Positions 33,560-46,194 of a stretch of DNA of 51,574 nt are shown here, one piece after another. Each line of letters starts with the position of its first letter. Position 1 is the stretch's first letter. The notes under the pieces are model-generated. The model made no database searches, had not been told where the DNA came from, and worked only from the letters and a program-made list of their open reading frames with translations. The stretch lies in NCBI GenBank assembly GCA_024364805.1, contig CM044493.1, forward strand, positions 91,835,562-91,887,135. The letters are read 5' to 3'. The DNA comes from Euprymna scolopes (Eukaryota > Mollusca > Cephalopoda > Sepiida > Sepiolidae). The position numbers and the translations under genes were made by a program.

Positions 33560-36500
33560 CCTTTCTGTCCTGCTCTAAGCAAGTCTGACGACCTAGTCCA
33601 CAAATTCCAAAATTTCATCATGACAAGTTTCAAGAAAAAATACACGATTAAACCAGGATCTTCAATTTCCAATGTAGACCATGTCTCCTTCTCCAGCATC
33701 AGGGGTCTACGTTATAACCTTCCATAGGTTGAAACCCGATTACAGGAGACTAAACTAGACCTATTATTTTTATGTGAAACTGGCATTGGACAGACTATTT
33801 CTCTAGATGAGTTCGTAATTAAAGGATACTCTAATTTAACTTCCGAATCTGAACCCCAAGATCGCCATGGGCATGGAATAGGTGCCTATATTTAAGATGG
33901 CTTTCCATGTTGAAGGTACATCTCCAGAAAAGATCTTAACTTACCCTATATGTGCTTCCGGGTTGCACTTGCTCACACTACTGCATTTATATTTACTCTC
34001 TATCACCCCCACAACAGCTATTTTTAAAAACATATCTGAGAAAATTGACCAAGTCCTATCTGCTTATCCTCCTGCTAACATTCACATATGTGGAGACTTC
34101 AATGTTCACAATGTGGAATAGTTGATCCACTCAAACAAGACCAATGATGAGGGGAGGTTCTGTCATGATTTCTCCATTCCTTATGACCTCACTCAGATTG
34201 TTCATGAACCCACCCGTGTGCCTGACACTGACGGTTAGTATGCAAGTATCCTAGATCTTTTTCTCACAATTGCCCTGAACTATGTTCAGTTTCCGTTCTG
34301 TCTCTTCTGTGATCTTCTGACTACTCTGTTGTGTCAATTAAGATAAAAATGAAATGTAATGTCCTCAGATGTAACTCTCCATCGTACAGTATATCGATAC
34401 ACTATGGCTGACTGGGATAGCTTCCATACATTTATATCATCTCTACCTCTGCATTCCATGTTTAAAAAGGATGTGTCCTCTATAGTATCAGACATGATGG
34501 AATAGTTACTTGTAGGTATAGACCGTTTCATACCCTTGAAAAAGTTCCAGCAAAAACCTAATAGCCAGCCATGGTTTTCTCCAGAATGTGCTTCTGCCAT
34601 TGCGCACAGAAATCACTTTTTCCATTGCTTCCAACGTAATAGATGTATTGAGACTAAAGCGATTTTCAGGACTGCCAGCAACCATTGTAAGAAAGTAATA
34701 AAGAACTCAAGAGAGTTGTATGTTCAGTCCGTCAAGTCCAAAGTAGCTGAGCAGTGGCTTGGTCTCCACCAGTTTTGGCAAATAGCAAACAGAACCTGAA
34801 CAGAAGCATGTGCTCTATCGCAACTATCATCAATGGACCTTAGGTAATCTCATCAGCATCAGACAAAGCCAAACTCTTCGCCAAGAATGTTGCAGCTAAT
34901 TCTACCCTTTGCGACCAAGGCCAGGAACCCCCAATATTTCCTCGTGTATCATAAAACACGCTATGTGATATACAAATATCTGTACATGATGTTGCCAAGC
35001 TAATTAAAAACCTTGATTCCAGTAAAGCAACCGACCCTGACGGTATTCCAATTATAGTACTCAAAAAACTTTAACCAGAACTAGCGCCCATACTTACAAA
35101 ACTGTTTAAACATTGTCTTAAGGAGAATTGCTTCCCATCACCATGGAAAATCTCATCAGTATGCCCTGTATTTAAGAATTCAGGTGATCGCTCATCCCCC
35201 TCTCAGTACAGACCAATAAGTCTCCTGTGTATCATGAGTAAGTTGCTGGAACCTGTGTTAAATAGAAAAGTAATCAACCATCTCAACAAAAATAACCTTC
35301 TTAGTGACACTCAATATGGTTTCCGTTCTGCTAGATCTACAGCAGATATGCTTACAGTTATATCTCATAGGATTAGCGAATCTCTTAACGGAGGCAACCT
35401 TTCTAGGGCAATTGTTCTTGACATATCAAAGGCCTTTGATAGGGTATGGCATAAAGGTTTACTTCAAAAGATCTCCAGCTATGGTATAGCTGGAAATGTC
35501 TTCTCAATTATCGAATCATTTCTCTCTGAGAGGTTGATAAGAGTAGTAGTTGATGGGCAAAAATCAAAAGCTCACAGTATTAATGCTGGAGTCCTTCAGG
35601 GTCCACCCTGGGCCCAACTCTTTTCCTGATCTACATTAATGATCTTCTAAATCACATCCTTAGATCATTCGTAGACATTTATGTTGACGACACCACCATC
35701 TATGGTAGCACATCTAAGACTGTAAACGACTAAGTTCTCTCCAATTCTCTCTCCTCTGATCTTGAGCACGTGATACAATGGGGAAATGAGTGGTCGGTTA
35801 TTTTAATGTTTTAACCAAGCTTCTATTTTTACATCATCAACGTTCTGATCCCCATCTGGCATCAGTTGAAATGAATGGCTCTCGTATTGGGGAGGCCTCA
35901 TATTTTGACAAGCTTCTGGGCTTGACCTTTACTCCTGATCTTAAATGGAACACGTACATCAAATCTGTTGCTAAGGCCGCTGGAAAAATAGTGGGATCCG
36001 TCTACCAATCCAGTAGATATCTCACTGCTAATGCAATTCTCTATCTATATAAGAGCCAGATACGTCCAAGGATGGAATACTGTTGCCACATCTGGGCAGG
36101 AGCTGCTAGAAAGGACTTGTCCTGCCCTGATAGAGTTCAAAATAGACTTTGTAGCCTCGTAGGAGATGTCCTTTTCTCTTCCCTGCAACCTCAATCTCAC
36201 AGAAGAGATATTGCGAGTTTGTCTCTGCTTTATCATTATTTTCATGGCAAGTGTTTGACTGAGCTTCAATCTATGGTCCCCCCTCGCCAAACTTTCACAA
36301 AAAACATCTGTCTAGCTGAAAACACTATCAATAATTCCCCCCCCCCACTCTTTATCTGTGCCTAAACCTAAATGTAGATTCCATGAACAAAGCTTCTTTC
36401 TTAGAAGTGCACGCCTGTGGAATTGTCTTCCGTTTTCCTGCTTTCTAGCGAACTACAATATGGTTGTCTTCAAGTCCAACGTAAACAAGTTCTTGATGAG

Positions 36501-36648
36501 CCGTTCCACTTAATTTAACAAATTTACCGAATTTCCATTACTAACGATTACTATATTTTCCAATTGACTACTGTACACTCTTAACCCTTATCCTCGAGTG
36601 GTCTCTGGGTCTTGATAAGTGGTTATGCCTATGTAAAAAAAAAGAAAA
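33560..36648 (+). mobile_element. LINE family B, nearly full-length copy
   Basis: Domain order: apurinic-like endonuclease (about 33680-34260; DLLFLCETGI near 33757 and ICGDFNVHN near 34086); linker; reverse transcriptase (about 35000-35750; SQYRPISL near 35202, NLLSDTQYGFRSARST near 35296, VLDISKAFDRVWHKGL near 35415, catalytic YVDDTT near 35682); and a C-terminal domain (35790-36480; LTFTPDLKWNTYIKSVAKA, RPRMEYCCHIWAGA). The 3' UTR ends at an A-rich tail near 36625-36648. It resembles jockey/CR1-group LINEs. It is inactive: stops split the endonuclease (for example near 33727 and 34120) and a frameshift lies near 35600-35625 in the QG..LGP motif. It sits between two pieces of gypsy-type element 2. 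Confidence 0.88.
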
Positions 36649-36649
36649 A

Positions 36650-37915
36650 AAAGCCAGTGTTAATGTTGTCGTAAGCCAGGATGAGTTCATATATGACACA
36701 TGTCAATGAACATTTGGAAAACTTTTGTCTGGCAAACAACACTCCAGAACAGCTGAAACTGTGCTCACACATCTTGGGATTACATATCCAGGAGGAGCAA
36801 GGAAAACTGTTATAACGGTGTGGTAGTAACCTACCAGTAGTCCCCACGACTTACACGACGAATTGTATTTTCACTGCACGAGAAATTGACTAGTCATTTC
36901 CCGGTGTGTGGCTGGTTACATGTCACCACAGTGTTTATGAAACGAAGGGTAAACACTGTAACAACTGGATGGGATGATGAAGTGCAAGACCCTCTTCTAG
37001 CACGGATGATCAAAAACATTTGTTTGAGAGTAGCCTAGGACGATTCAGTGAAAGATATATTCAGTGACTGTAGATTCAGTGACTAGTATAGATGTTACAA
37101 TGTGGGTAGATGCTAGTTCCATTACCACTGGTGTCGTGGAAGGCAATGGTTCTGTAGTAGAAGATGCTAGCAGTGGATTTCCTGCACTTGAGGAACGTTG
37201 TGTTCTATGGTAATAGCTGCAGGACACAATGTTTCTTAAGTACAGACAATCCACTAGTCCAGTGGACATCCTGGTGTGAAGAGGATATTGTATTTTTTAA
37301 AGTTAATCAACCCAGAAATAACTGAAGCTGAGGTGTGGACAGTAGTTGGAGATTGCAAAGAATGCCAATCTATAGATCCAGTCTGACTGCAATGGAAGCT
37401 AAGTGGGCTTGATGTTACAGAAAATTGGAGCTAGATTGCTATGAATATAACCGATTTTTGTATTCAGCTGTACCTAACGTAATATACATCTATATGATCC
37501 GTGTTAAGGGTATCAATGAAGCCAACAATGCAGTTGCTAATCTGTACAAGAAGGGAGATGCTGTTTGGGTGAAGAATCCACAAGGAAGATGTACAATGCA
37601 GTTCAGTATAGATATATTGACAAAAATCAATAACCCACACTCAGTTTCAGTTCATGGTATACCACACCACAGAAAAGATGAGCACCTAGCATGCCAAAAT
37701 GATTGCTTCATCCGTGATGACATGACCTCCTCAGATGCCAAAGTCCCACTGCTATAGCCTCTAAAGCAGGAGGAATTCAATAATGTGACAGACGAAAATA
37801 TCACTGAGGACGTTCCTGAGACTGTACTGTTAAGACAAAGTATCAGGCAAAAACAGTCTGTCAAACATTGCCATTTATGTGATCTTGAGATCAGGGAAGA
37901 GTATGATGGGCATGC
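36650..37915 (+). mobile_element. Gypsy-type fossil, element 2, right piece
   Basis: Remnants in order: late RT (about 36650-36820), a conserved LTSHFPVCGWLHV-like segment (about 36885), RNase H-like VTMWVDASSITTGVV (about 37095), an integrase zinc-binding piece with CKECQSIDP (about 37360) and an integrase C-terminal segment with YKKGDAVWVKNPQGR (about 37540). It is a broken fossil with many breaks. LTRs were not recognised. Confidence 0.65.
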
Positions 37916-38043
37916 ACAGATGTACTCAAGAATTGCGTGTCAGTGTCCATCTACAGAAAAATTGAGTTTGTCCAAGAGCTATAAAAAAAAACAATGCCAG
38001 AGTCATTTAGGGGATAACTGCCAAGGTTGCTCTGGTAGTATGT

Positions 38044-38345
38044 CAGGTCAGATTGTCGAAGTTGTTTGCATTGTATTGGGTCATGTCGATGGAGCTGTTC
38101 AGGAACGTGTCAGGTCATGTCGACGGAATTGTTCGCATCATGTCGGGTTGTATCAACGAAATTCTTTAGGACCATGGCGGACATTTTGATGGAAATGTTT
38201 GAGATTGTGCCAGTCGTTTCAATGGAATTGTTCGGGATCATATCAGGTCATGTCAACAGAATTGTTTGGAACTATGTCAGGTGGTGTTGTTGGAAGTGTT
38301 TAATACTGTGTCAAGTTGCATTGACGGTATTGTTCTTGTTGAATC
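38044..38345. repeat. 34-bp minisatellite, ~8-9 units
   Basis: Units on the pattern GTCATGTCGACGGAATTGTT recur near 38079, 38113, 38147, 38181, 38213, 38247, 38281 and 38315, a period of 34 bp. Since 34 is not a multiple of three, the open frames across it are shadows. Confidence 0.82.
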
Positions 38346-38760
38346 ATGTGGATGGAAGCATTCCATTTGCATTTGTTGTTCAGTTGTCTTGACGATTGTT
38401 GCAGTTATACTGCCATATATGATAAGGATATTTGGGGGGGGGGGCTCTCTTCTTTTGAGAAGCCACAGGGGGAATTCAAACAAGTTTTGCAGTGGTTTGG
38501 GATTGGATCCAGCAATACCCAAGAGGTAACAGCCAATGTGAGCATTTTGTGAAACACCATTTTATTAGCTTTGGAATCATAATGGTTACCAATTAACACT
38601 TCGCAGGATGTTCGACAGGACATTTTACATGCTATTCACTCTCTATTATGCAACACCACTAATGCCACACTTCACAAGCACATATTCAATTTTGAAAGGC
38701 ACTGCATTACCTGTTTGGCTCTGTGAGCCTGGATAAGTTTTACTAAAATAGTTTGGTGGC
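38346..38760. other. Unassigned sequence
   Basis: Includes a G10 run near 38436. No gene recognised. Confidence 0.35.
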
Positions 38761-38764
38761 AGAA

Positions 38765-39115
38765 GCAAGTATGACCTGATCATTGAAGACATAGAAATCC
38801 TCGAAGCCAACCTTACACATGCAAGAATTCGACAACTTGTTGATTGTCGGGAAGATTCAGTAACACCGAGACATTTAGCACGTTTTCCATGCTCAGATCG
38901 ACCTCAGGATTCTGCTGGAAAGGTTCTTCCTGATGTAAGTTCTGCTAATCTTAACTTTTCACCTGAACTTAGTTCTACAGAAGATGATGTGATGAATCAG
39001 AATCCTGAGATTTTTTCTTCTCAAAGATATGAAACATATCCGCTTCCAGTGGTGAGCTACTTCCTTGTAGGTCTAGCAAGATTTTGCAAACCAGTCCAGT
39101 TGCTAGATTTATGAA
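38765..39115 (+). mobile_element. Gypsy-type fossil, element 3 (integrase C-terminal tail)
   Basis: Plus-strand remnant with RIRQLVDCREDSVTPRHLAR, resembling the DGREDSVSTRHLAP-type tail of gypsy pol proteins, followed by an acidic/Ser-rich stretch. It is a small broken fossil, distinct from element 2's tail. Confidence 0.5.
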
Positions 39116-39640
39116 AAAAATAAACAAAAAAAAACAAAACTTTGTTATAATTCTTGTTCATGTGATTACATGATTTTCCTATTTGAATACGTCTTTTTTT
39201 TTTTTAAATTCTTATTTATATGCGTTTGGCCTCTTGCTTTGAGTGGTGATTACTGTAAAATTCAGTTGAATAAATCCTTGATAAGATCTTTCTTCTTTCG
39301 TCTTTGTTATACCACGGTCGTCTTAGTTACACAATTAACTGGTATGATAACTGAGTAAAAACATGTAAAAGGTGTGTTGCATTATTTTGTGCTCTATTCT
39401 TATAAAAATAAATAAATTCATCAACTTATAAAAAACACTAAAAATATCTAATGAAAATCTTTCCAGAAAGGCATGAATACACTAGAAATTTTATATTGAA
39501 ATCGATCCAGACAAGGTATTAAGCCATTAGAAATGTCTTATGTGAAGGTGAACTGGGTAAATTTCTGTTGGGGGTCATCCATATTTTTCTGAATTTTCAA
39601 TGACGTCTTTTTTCCAAAAAATTTTTTTGTCTGTATTCCG
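39116..39640. other. Unassigned AT-rich sequence
   Basis: Nothing recognised. Confidence 0.4.
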
Positions 39641-39905
39641 GAAAGAAAATGAAACACAGTAATGTGGAATTTTATAATGAAGCAAGGATGGTCTACTCAC
39701 TAACCGTGTCAGTGTATTTCTGTATTAATTTGAAAATCCTGCTGAGACAACTTCCAAAAATGACATAATTTTTCTCAAAATTATAGTGCCAATAGTGAGA
39801 AATGAAAGAAACCCAATAATGTTGAAATTTATGGTGAAGCAAAAGTTGCCTAATCATTAACCAAGACAATGTATTTATGTGTTCATATGGAAATCCTAAA
39901 GATCA
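39641..39905. repeat. Two-copy direct repeat, ~155-bp period
   Basis: 39641-39745 and 39797-39905 share GAAAATGAAAC..AGTAATGT, a TTTATRRTGAAGCAA block, CATTAACC..GTGTATTT and GAAATCCT. They are clearly diverged. Confidence 0.6.
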
Positions 39906-40904
39906 ATTGGAATGTTCACATATTATAGCAAACTTATCCAGAAATTAAAAAATAAAATGCAATTGCTCAATCAGAATTAAAGAATATACTCTACCCCTCC
40001 AGTATTACACCTTTTTCATAGACTCAACAGAGATTTGAAAAATGCTATCCTAGTAAATGTTCCTATTTACTTGTCTCTCCACGAGGGAAGAGTTAGACAC
40101 AAGGTCGATTTTTAATGTGGAGAAAATCCAGCTTCCCTAAAAGAGGCACTTTAGATAGGAACAAAAATAAAAATTGCCTCAGTCTAGAATGATTTCTCCT
40201 CCACTGATCAAGGACAGAAAAGATGAAGTGTAGTCTTAGAACAGATACTACACTTTGTTCTTGTTAACCCAGAAAACGAATTTGTACTAAAGAATACAAT
40301 TTCCGGTAAATCTACACTTACTCGTTACAAACCTATTTCATTTTATCAGAGAAAGAAACAATTAATTTCCTCAAAATAAATAACAAGCGTAAAAAATATA
40401 TGCTCGTCTTGTCAGTATCTAAAACCGAAATTCATTACCAGAAACTCTCATAAAATCTATATTACTTTACCAGTGATTAAACGTCGACTTTAAAGAATCA
40501 CTACCTTTGTCCTATTAAAAGTATCAATTTAGTCAGATTGGTAGAATCCTTTTAATGCTGTTTGGATTATCTCCCTTGTTCCCATATTGTATAGGAAACA
40601 GAGTTATCTGTCTCTAGTTCTTTATAATTTTGTAGGGAGCTATTTATTTTTACTTACTTTCCAAAATGTAAATAAACCAAGTGCATTGTATATTACAATT
40701 AAACATGTATGCATTAAGTTTATCTTCTAATCTGTAATATCAAGTCCACACCAAACAAAAGTATGTTTTTAATTTGATTAATCATTGGATATGGAAACTA
40801 CACTTTTCTCTGTACTTAATAATAACAAATATCTACTTATTATAATCAAATACTCCCATGTTACTTGGAAAAGGTATTAAGACTTCAAAAATAAATAAGT
40901 AATA
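39906..40904. other. Unassigned AT-rich sequence
   Basis: Nothing recognised. Confidence 0.4.
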
Positions 40905-41145
40905 CCGTGAAGGCAATGGACAAATTAAAGAACTAAATGACACTTTATGGAAGTCAATGTAGCTATGCCCTCTACAAGATGTGGTTATATAGCCATCGGC
41001 TAAATCCCAGAATGAGCATTGAAATTGTGGATGTATGGGTGTCCAGAAATGTTATATAAACTGACTCCAAACAAGTAGATACTGTCATGAATACAATGGA
41101 CAAATCAAAAAACTAAATGGCACTCTATAGAAAGCCTTCAAGTGT
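40905..41145. repeat. Two-copy direct repeat, ~177-bp period
   Basis: 40910-40960 and 41085-41140 share CAATGGACAAATTAAAGAACTAAATG-type sequence and CACTYTATRGAA. The intervening DNA is unassigned. Confidence 0.6.
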
Positions 41146-43119
41146 GTGGTCTAAAATGTAAGTCTACTTCTGATACTTTAATTCCTTTGCTACAGGATTG
41201 ATCCTACAGCTATTTGTCTAGACACAAGACAACAACAATAAAAAAAGAATGACAAACAAAGGAGTATGGTATAGAAGTAATGAACAGTGTTTATTGCGCC
41301 ATAAATTACACAAATCTCAAGAGAATGCAACAAAGGATTGTCTAGGCTGGGTTGTTCCACAATATCTCTGAGAATGAAGGCCTGTTTGTAGGTTTGGTCA
41401 ACGTGGAAACGTCTCTGCTAGTTAAGAGATGACTCAGGAGAGTTTGTCATTGCAGACGTCTTAGAGGTTGTAGAGATGTTTAAGATAGGTATGGTTGCTG
41501 CAATCATCTCTGAGGTTGAAGAATTGTCTTGTGCTGAGCTGATTGACATGGATGTCTGTGAAGTTAAAGACGTGCTTCAGGTAAATGGCACCAGTGGCTA
41601 GACTAGTGGCATCAATAAATCTCGAACGATAGTTTGTCAAGTTGGATCAGGGGGATGTCACTGTTTTACCAACTTAATTCCATGGGCAAAAACAGGCTAA
41701 CAGTATGTCAGAAAATGAAATCGAGTAAGTATGACTTTTCAGTCACACCTGCTACTTTACTGGAAATGAATCCTTACTATGCCTGTGTACATCTACCTTC
41801 TGCTATTGACACTACTGTTAACATAAATACTTATCTCTTGAATTGACTAATGAGGATGATAATACTATAAGCCTTTTTGATACTTGCATGCCACATATCG
41901 GTGAACTGCAAAGTCCTGCTGATGAAAAGGAAAATAGAGTGAAGTTTCATTCAAACTCCTACAAAAATCTTACAGAACACAAAAATAACTCCATTCATAA
42001 TCCTTGAAGAGGAAAATGTAAAATACATTATTACCTACTCTTTTTATTGCAGGTTGGACGGCATATAAACCATAGTGAGTGAGTTTGATTAAGTACCCCT
42101 GAAAAGGGCATGTTTGTTCTTGGGGGGACAGTTATTGCTGCTGTTATGCATGATCAATGGATAGATAGGAAGACAATAGGTAGACACAAGGAGGTATCAT
42201 ATCCCAGAAACAGCTGCTTTTTACCAGTAAAAATCGCTGATAATATGCTAAATCTTGTGATAACGTTTTCATTTTGGATGTTATTCTCACAACGTTTTGA
42301 CCAATGTAACCTCTGACCTTATATTCACATGGATCTGTGGTGAAGCAGATAAAGTATTAAGTAATAACCAGTTATAAGTGACAGCCTTCTGAAGGTTGGA
42401 GATTCAATCTTCAGTACAGGTGATACTAAGCATATACTTAAAAATTACTTAACCTGGTCATGGTTGAAGAAAGAGAACAATCTAACCTTGGGGATTTAAA
42501 AAGGAGTTTATGTCAAAATTCTGCACAGATTCTGAATCCGATAAAAAGTATTTGAAGAAGGTTGGAGGTTAACGCAGACAAAACATAGTGAGAACAACAT
42601 AACATAGTGGGGGTGGTTAGGCAAAGATAGAGCTTTGAAAATTCTGATACACTGCAAAAAAGAAAAACTTTCCTCCCTTCTTCCCTATATTTCAAACTTT
42701 CACCCATGATTCAACTTCCTGTACACGTATCTCTAGTTCTACTCTTAACTAATTGAATATTCTATTCTCTTACTAAATTTTAAACTTATGTGAAAAAAAT
42801 CTCGATTCTAACCTTATTTTTACATCCTTGCATCTAAATATTATTACACTGCATTTCGGTTGATGTGTCAGATCAGTCTCAAATTTTGAACTCGCTTAAG
42901 AAAGTTAAAGGACCATGTTACAACATTTCTTCTTGAAGGTTCTTGTCATACAAAGAAATGAATCATATGTTTGAATTGAGTATGCAAAAATGATCCTGAG
43001 TCAGTTAGAAAAGCCTTGACCTTTGACGAAGGAAGTGTTAAAACTCAGACCAGTTTAGTCGATTTAGCATTTGTTTGTGAAACAATAAAATGTACTTGTT
43101 AAGTCAAAGACTAGAAAGA
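41146..43119. other. Unassigned sequence
   Basis: No gene or transposon recognised with confidence. Frames of 60-70 codons show no domain. Confidence 0.35.
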
Positions 43120-43350
43120 ATGCTATAGAAAGTGATGGTCTGAAGGTGAATGCTACCAAGAATAAAGTGATGATCAATCGTTAGAAGTTCCCGGGAAGAG
43201 AAAAGTTTGGCTCAGTTTGTGAAAAGGGAGTTGGGTACAACGTATGAATTCCTGATACGAATCAGTTACTCTGCTCAGTTTGTGAAGAATAATTCAATTT
43301 TTTGTCATACTTAGGTACACAAAAAGTGCAGTGGATTTACAGGTAAGTTG
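43120..43350 (+). mobile_element. LINE fragment with Cys-rich C-terminal motif
   Basis: Plus-strand remnants: GLKVNATKNKVMIN (the region after the RT catalytic box, GLxVNxxKTKVM), then SVCEKGVGYNV and, after a frameshift, a KKCSG-like end. The combination of a KTKVM box with a CxVCxKGVG..C..W.HKxCSG Cys/His tail is characteristic of one invertebrate LINE group. It is a short internal relic. Confidence 0.6.
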
Positions 43351-43440
43351 AGAAATGATAATCCTTCCGTGTGCAAAAAAAAAAAAAAAAGAAGACAACT
43401 GAGATTGATGAGAACGCAGATGTGGAGAAAGTGTAACGGT

Positions 43441-43789
43441 AGTTCCAAAAGTAAAGCCTCCTATTTATTAACTCCAAAAGTTTAAGAGTTACAAAGACGG
43501 AAGTGGTACCATAAAAACGAGTAACCTTTTGTGCACTAGAATTTATTTTGTACATAGTCACCACCATTCTCAATGCACTTTTGTGAGGAATTCAATGACG
43601 CATCTCTGCTTCTGACGTATGTCTATGATAGGGGTTGCTTTTTTAGAGCCTCACATCATCAATATCTTCACCAGAGAGATGAAACTTTCAGGTCATGAAT
43701 GCATAAGTTCAGTCATTATAACAATACAATTTGTAATAATCGCTGATCCATTCGGGTGGAATAAAAAAGGAAGTAGTACTTTTGGAACG
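43441..43789 (-). mobile_element. Mariner-like MITE (copy 2)
   Basis: A 349-bp element with terminal inverted repeats (AGTTCCAAAAGTAAAGCCTC / reversed CGTTCCAAAAGTACTACTTC). Homologous over its length and inverted relative to 3512-3865. The minus strand encodes IRQKQRCVIEFLTK, like the mariner/SETMAR transposase N-terminus. The shared size and ends of two distant copies show it moved as a unit. Confidence 0.78.
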
Positions 43790-43877
43790 TCCATTGCATA
43801 TTTGTACAGCAAGGTTATTGAGTTAGTTTGGTAGTCAATTTCTGAAAGCTGCCAGTATGAAAAATGGACATTAAACC

Positions 43878-43936
43878 GGTGGTGGTGGTGGGAGGGGTGA
43901 TCATGATGATCATGATGATGATGACGACGACGATGA
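43878..43936. repeat. Trinucleotide-rich tract (GTG / ATG / ACG)
   Basis: Runs of GGTGGTGGTGG followed by GATGATGATGACGACGACG. It gives a His/Asp-rich frame on the minus strand that is an artefact. Confidence 0.85.
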
Positions 43937-44341
43937 TCCAATATAGACGGGTTCTTTAGCTAATATATTCATAGATAAAATATAATATAATATATAATAT
44001 ATTCATAGATAAAAACTGTCTGTAAATTTCAGGATAAAGATAAGCAAAATGTAAGCATTTGAATATTAATAAGAAGAATGAAGTGAAAATAAAAAGTCTC
44101 ATACATATAAAGAAAAAAAAAACAGAAAGAAAAAAAGTATTGAACATAAACGAAACATTAAAAGAATTTATCCTGTAATTTGAAAAATATGTCAAAATTG
44201 ATTATGTAAGAAAAAAACTATAAATGAATTAATGTCTTCGGAAAAAAAGTGATTAATCATTTTAAGTATGGAAATATGATTAGAAATTAGAAAAAGCTAC
44301 GCATAGTACATACTTATTTACATGTAGAAATGTGCGCAAAT
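43937..44341. other. AT-rich unassigned sequence
   Basis: A short TAATATA-rich duplication (GATAAAATATAATATAATAT region) and nothing else. Confidence 0.4.
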
Positions 44342-44366
44342 ACACACACACACACACACACACACA
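44342..44366. repeat. (CA)n microsatellite
   Basis: About 12 CA units. Confidence 0.95.
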
Positions 44367-44888
44367 TGCATACGGATTTATTCCTATCTAGAAGATTACT
44401 CGTCCCAGGACGGGTAAAATTAATTTTCCAAACAGAGCATTTGCATAAAAAATGCAAATTAGTTTTAAATATGCAAAAAATAAAGAAAGAAAAGAAGAAT
44501 TTTAAAATAAAATAAACAAAATAATATTAAATATTAACATAAGTCCTACCTTATTAATTTTAAGAAATAATAATAGATTTTTAAAACAAATAAAATTAAT
44601 TTTCAATTTTTACGAAATTGGCAATAGCCCCAGTATGCATGTTTGAACTAAAGTCAAACACATATATGACAAAGGAAAAAATTTCCTGAAATTTTATACA
44701 ATACATAATTTTCGTCTGAATATTCTGATGCAAGTAAAAAAAAAAATACATATCTATTGTATTAATAAAGGCAAATCTGCACAGCTTATTCCACACTTAT
44801 ATATCTTAATTAAGTTTTGTTTAAGTTTAAGTTTTGTTGATCCTTTACACCTCTGCATTTTATTTCCTTCTATAAATTTCCTTTAGAA
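44367..44888. other. AT-rich unassigned sequence
   Basis: Nothing recognised. Confidence 0.4.
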
Positions 44889-45631
44889 CATTTTTCGGCA
44901 CTTCTGCATGACAGTGCCATGAGGCCACTGAGACGAGTTATCGACCCCTGTTCTTTGAATGAGATATGCCCTCTACCGGCCGTTCTGTGAACCTCAAATA
45001 TAAACAAGTGTCTCCGAGAACGCAAAAATAAATAACGAAACAAATAACACAAAATACAAGAAAAGCGAAACATTTATTGTATCAAAAATATAATTTTAAT
45101 GTTTTAATATTATTTTTTTTAATGAGTGATTTATAAATGAAAATAAAATAATAAATGTTAAAAACATGAAACATTTATAGATTATTTTTAGAATAATTTG
45201 GGTATTTTCCTGTGCCATTGTATAAAATGTAGCAACATATATATATATTTTTTTTCACAATAAGATTGTATAAAATATATCAAAATATAATTTTAGCAAA
45301 ATTTAGCAAAATATTTAAAAAAAACATGAAACATTTATAGAGGTTTAAGAATATTTTTTTTACACAAAGATAGTTTGTTTGGGGGTTTTTTTTCACAGTA
45401 AGATTGTATAAACATATATCAAAATATAGATTTTGGTTTGTCAATAGAGCAAAATATAATTTTAATACAGAAATTTTTATTTATTTATTCATAACAATTT
45501 ATAGAAATTTTTAATAATATTGTTTTTTTAATGAGTGATACGACTGACACATGCCCTCTATCGGTCGTTCTTGTAACTAAAATACACATATTCGCCTCAT
45601 GGCCCTGTCATATAGAAGTGCCCATTTTTCA
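44889..45631. mobile_element. TIR element (0.74 kb) with internal tandem repeats
   Basis: Left arm CACTTCTGCATGACAGTGCC.. and right arm (reversed) CACTTCTATATGACAGGGCC.. form ~30-bp inverted repeats. Just inside both ends lies TGCCCTCTAYCGGYCGTTCT, in the same orientation each time. The centre has degenerate tandem units marked by ACATGAAACATTTATAG (45165, 45325) and TTTTTTCACARTAAGATTGT (45253, 45390), about 140-160 bp apart. It has no coding capacity, so MITE-like. Superfamily not recognised. Confidence 0.6.
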
Positions 45632-46194
45632 TATTTTTGTTTCGTTTTAGTACAATCGAAGTTCACAGAAATCGAGAGACTCCTTCTTATAGCTAACACT
45701 CGATCTCTATATCAGATACAAACATAGTCAAGTGTTTCATTAAATTCTTCTTTACTTCTCAAATGTTGACTTAATAAATAAGTAAGGAACATTAATTTTC
45801 TTCTTACTAATTGACGAGTTAACTGTGCTATTGTGTAGCTTTTTTGTGATCTCTTGGTCTTAATGGATTCCAGGACAATAATTCATCTAGTCTGGTGGAA
45901 TATCCAACTTAGTGCTGTTACTATAGGCAATGTTATTTTTAGGAGGTGGATCATTCCTTATATAAACAAATGTGTTGAAGTAATATCGTGGTGATGTTAT
46001 TTGAGTTGCAAATACTATGTTATTTTGAATATTTAGTCAGGATTTACTTGTAGGGAAAAGTATCTTTATGCCAGGTTGTCCTGACAAACCTCTGTACAGA
46101 GGGGCCTTAGACATTCAAAGATGGTATCTAGCTGACATTCTAGTTCTCTATTTTACAGTCCTTTTACGAAGATTAAAATCAATATATAATTCTT
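45632..46194. other. Unassigned sequence
   Basis: Nothing recognised. Confidence 0.4.

Noticed and set aside
38044-38530. Several overlapping frames of 80-130 codons
   Set aside because: They run through a 34-bp minisatellite, whose period shifts frame each unit; no conserved domain.
43693-43941. His/Asp-rich minus-strand frame
   Set aside because: Produced by GTG/ATG/ACG trinucleotide runs and the end of a MITE.
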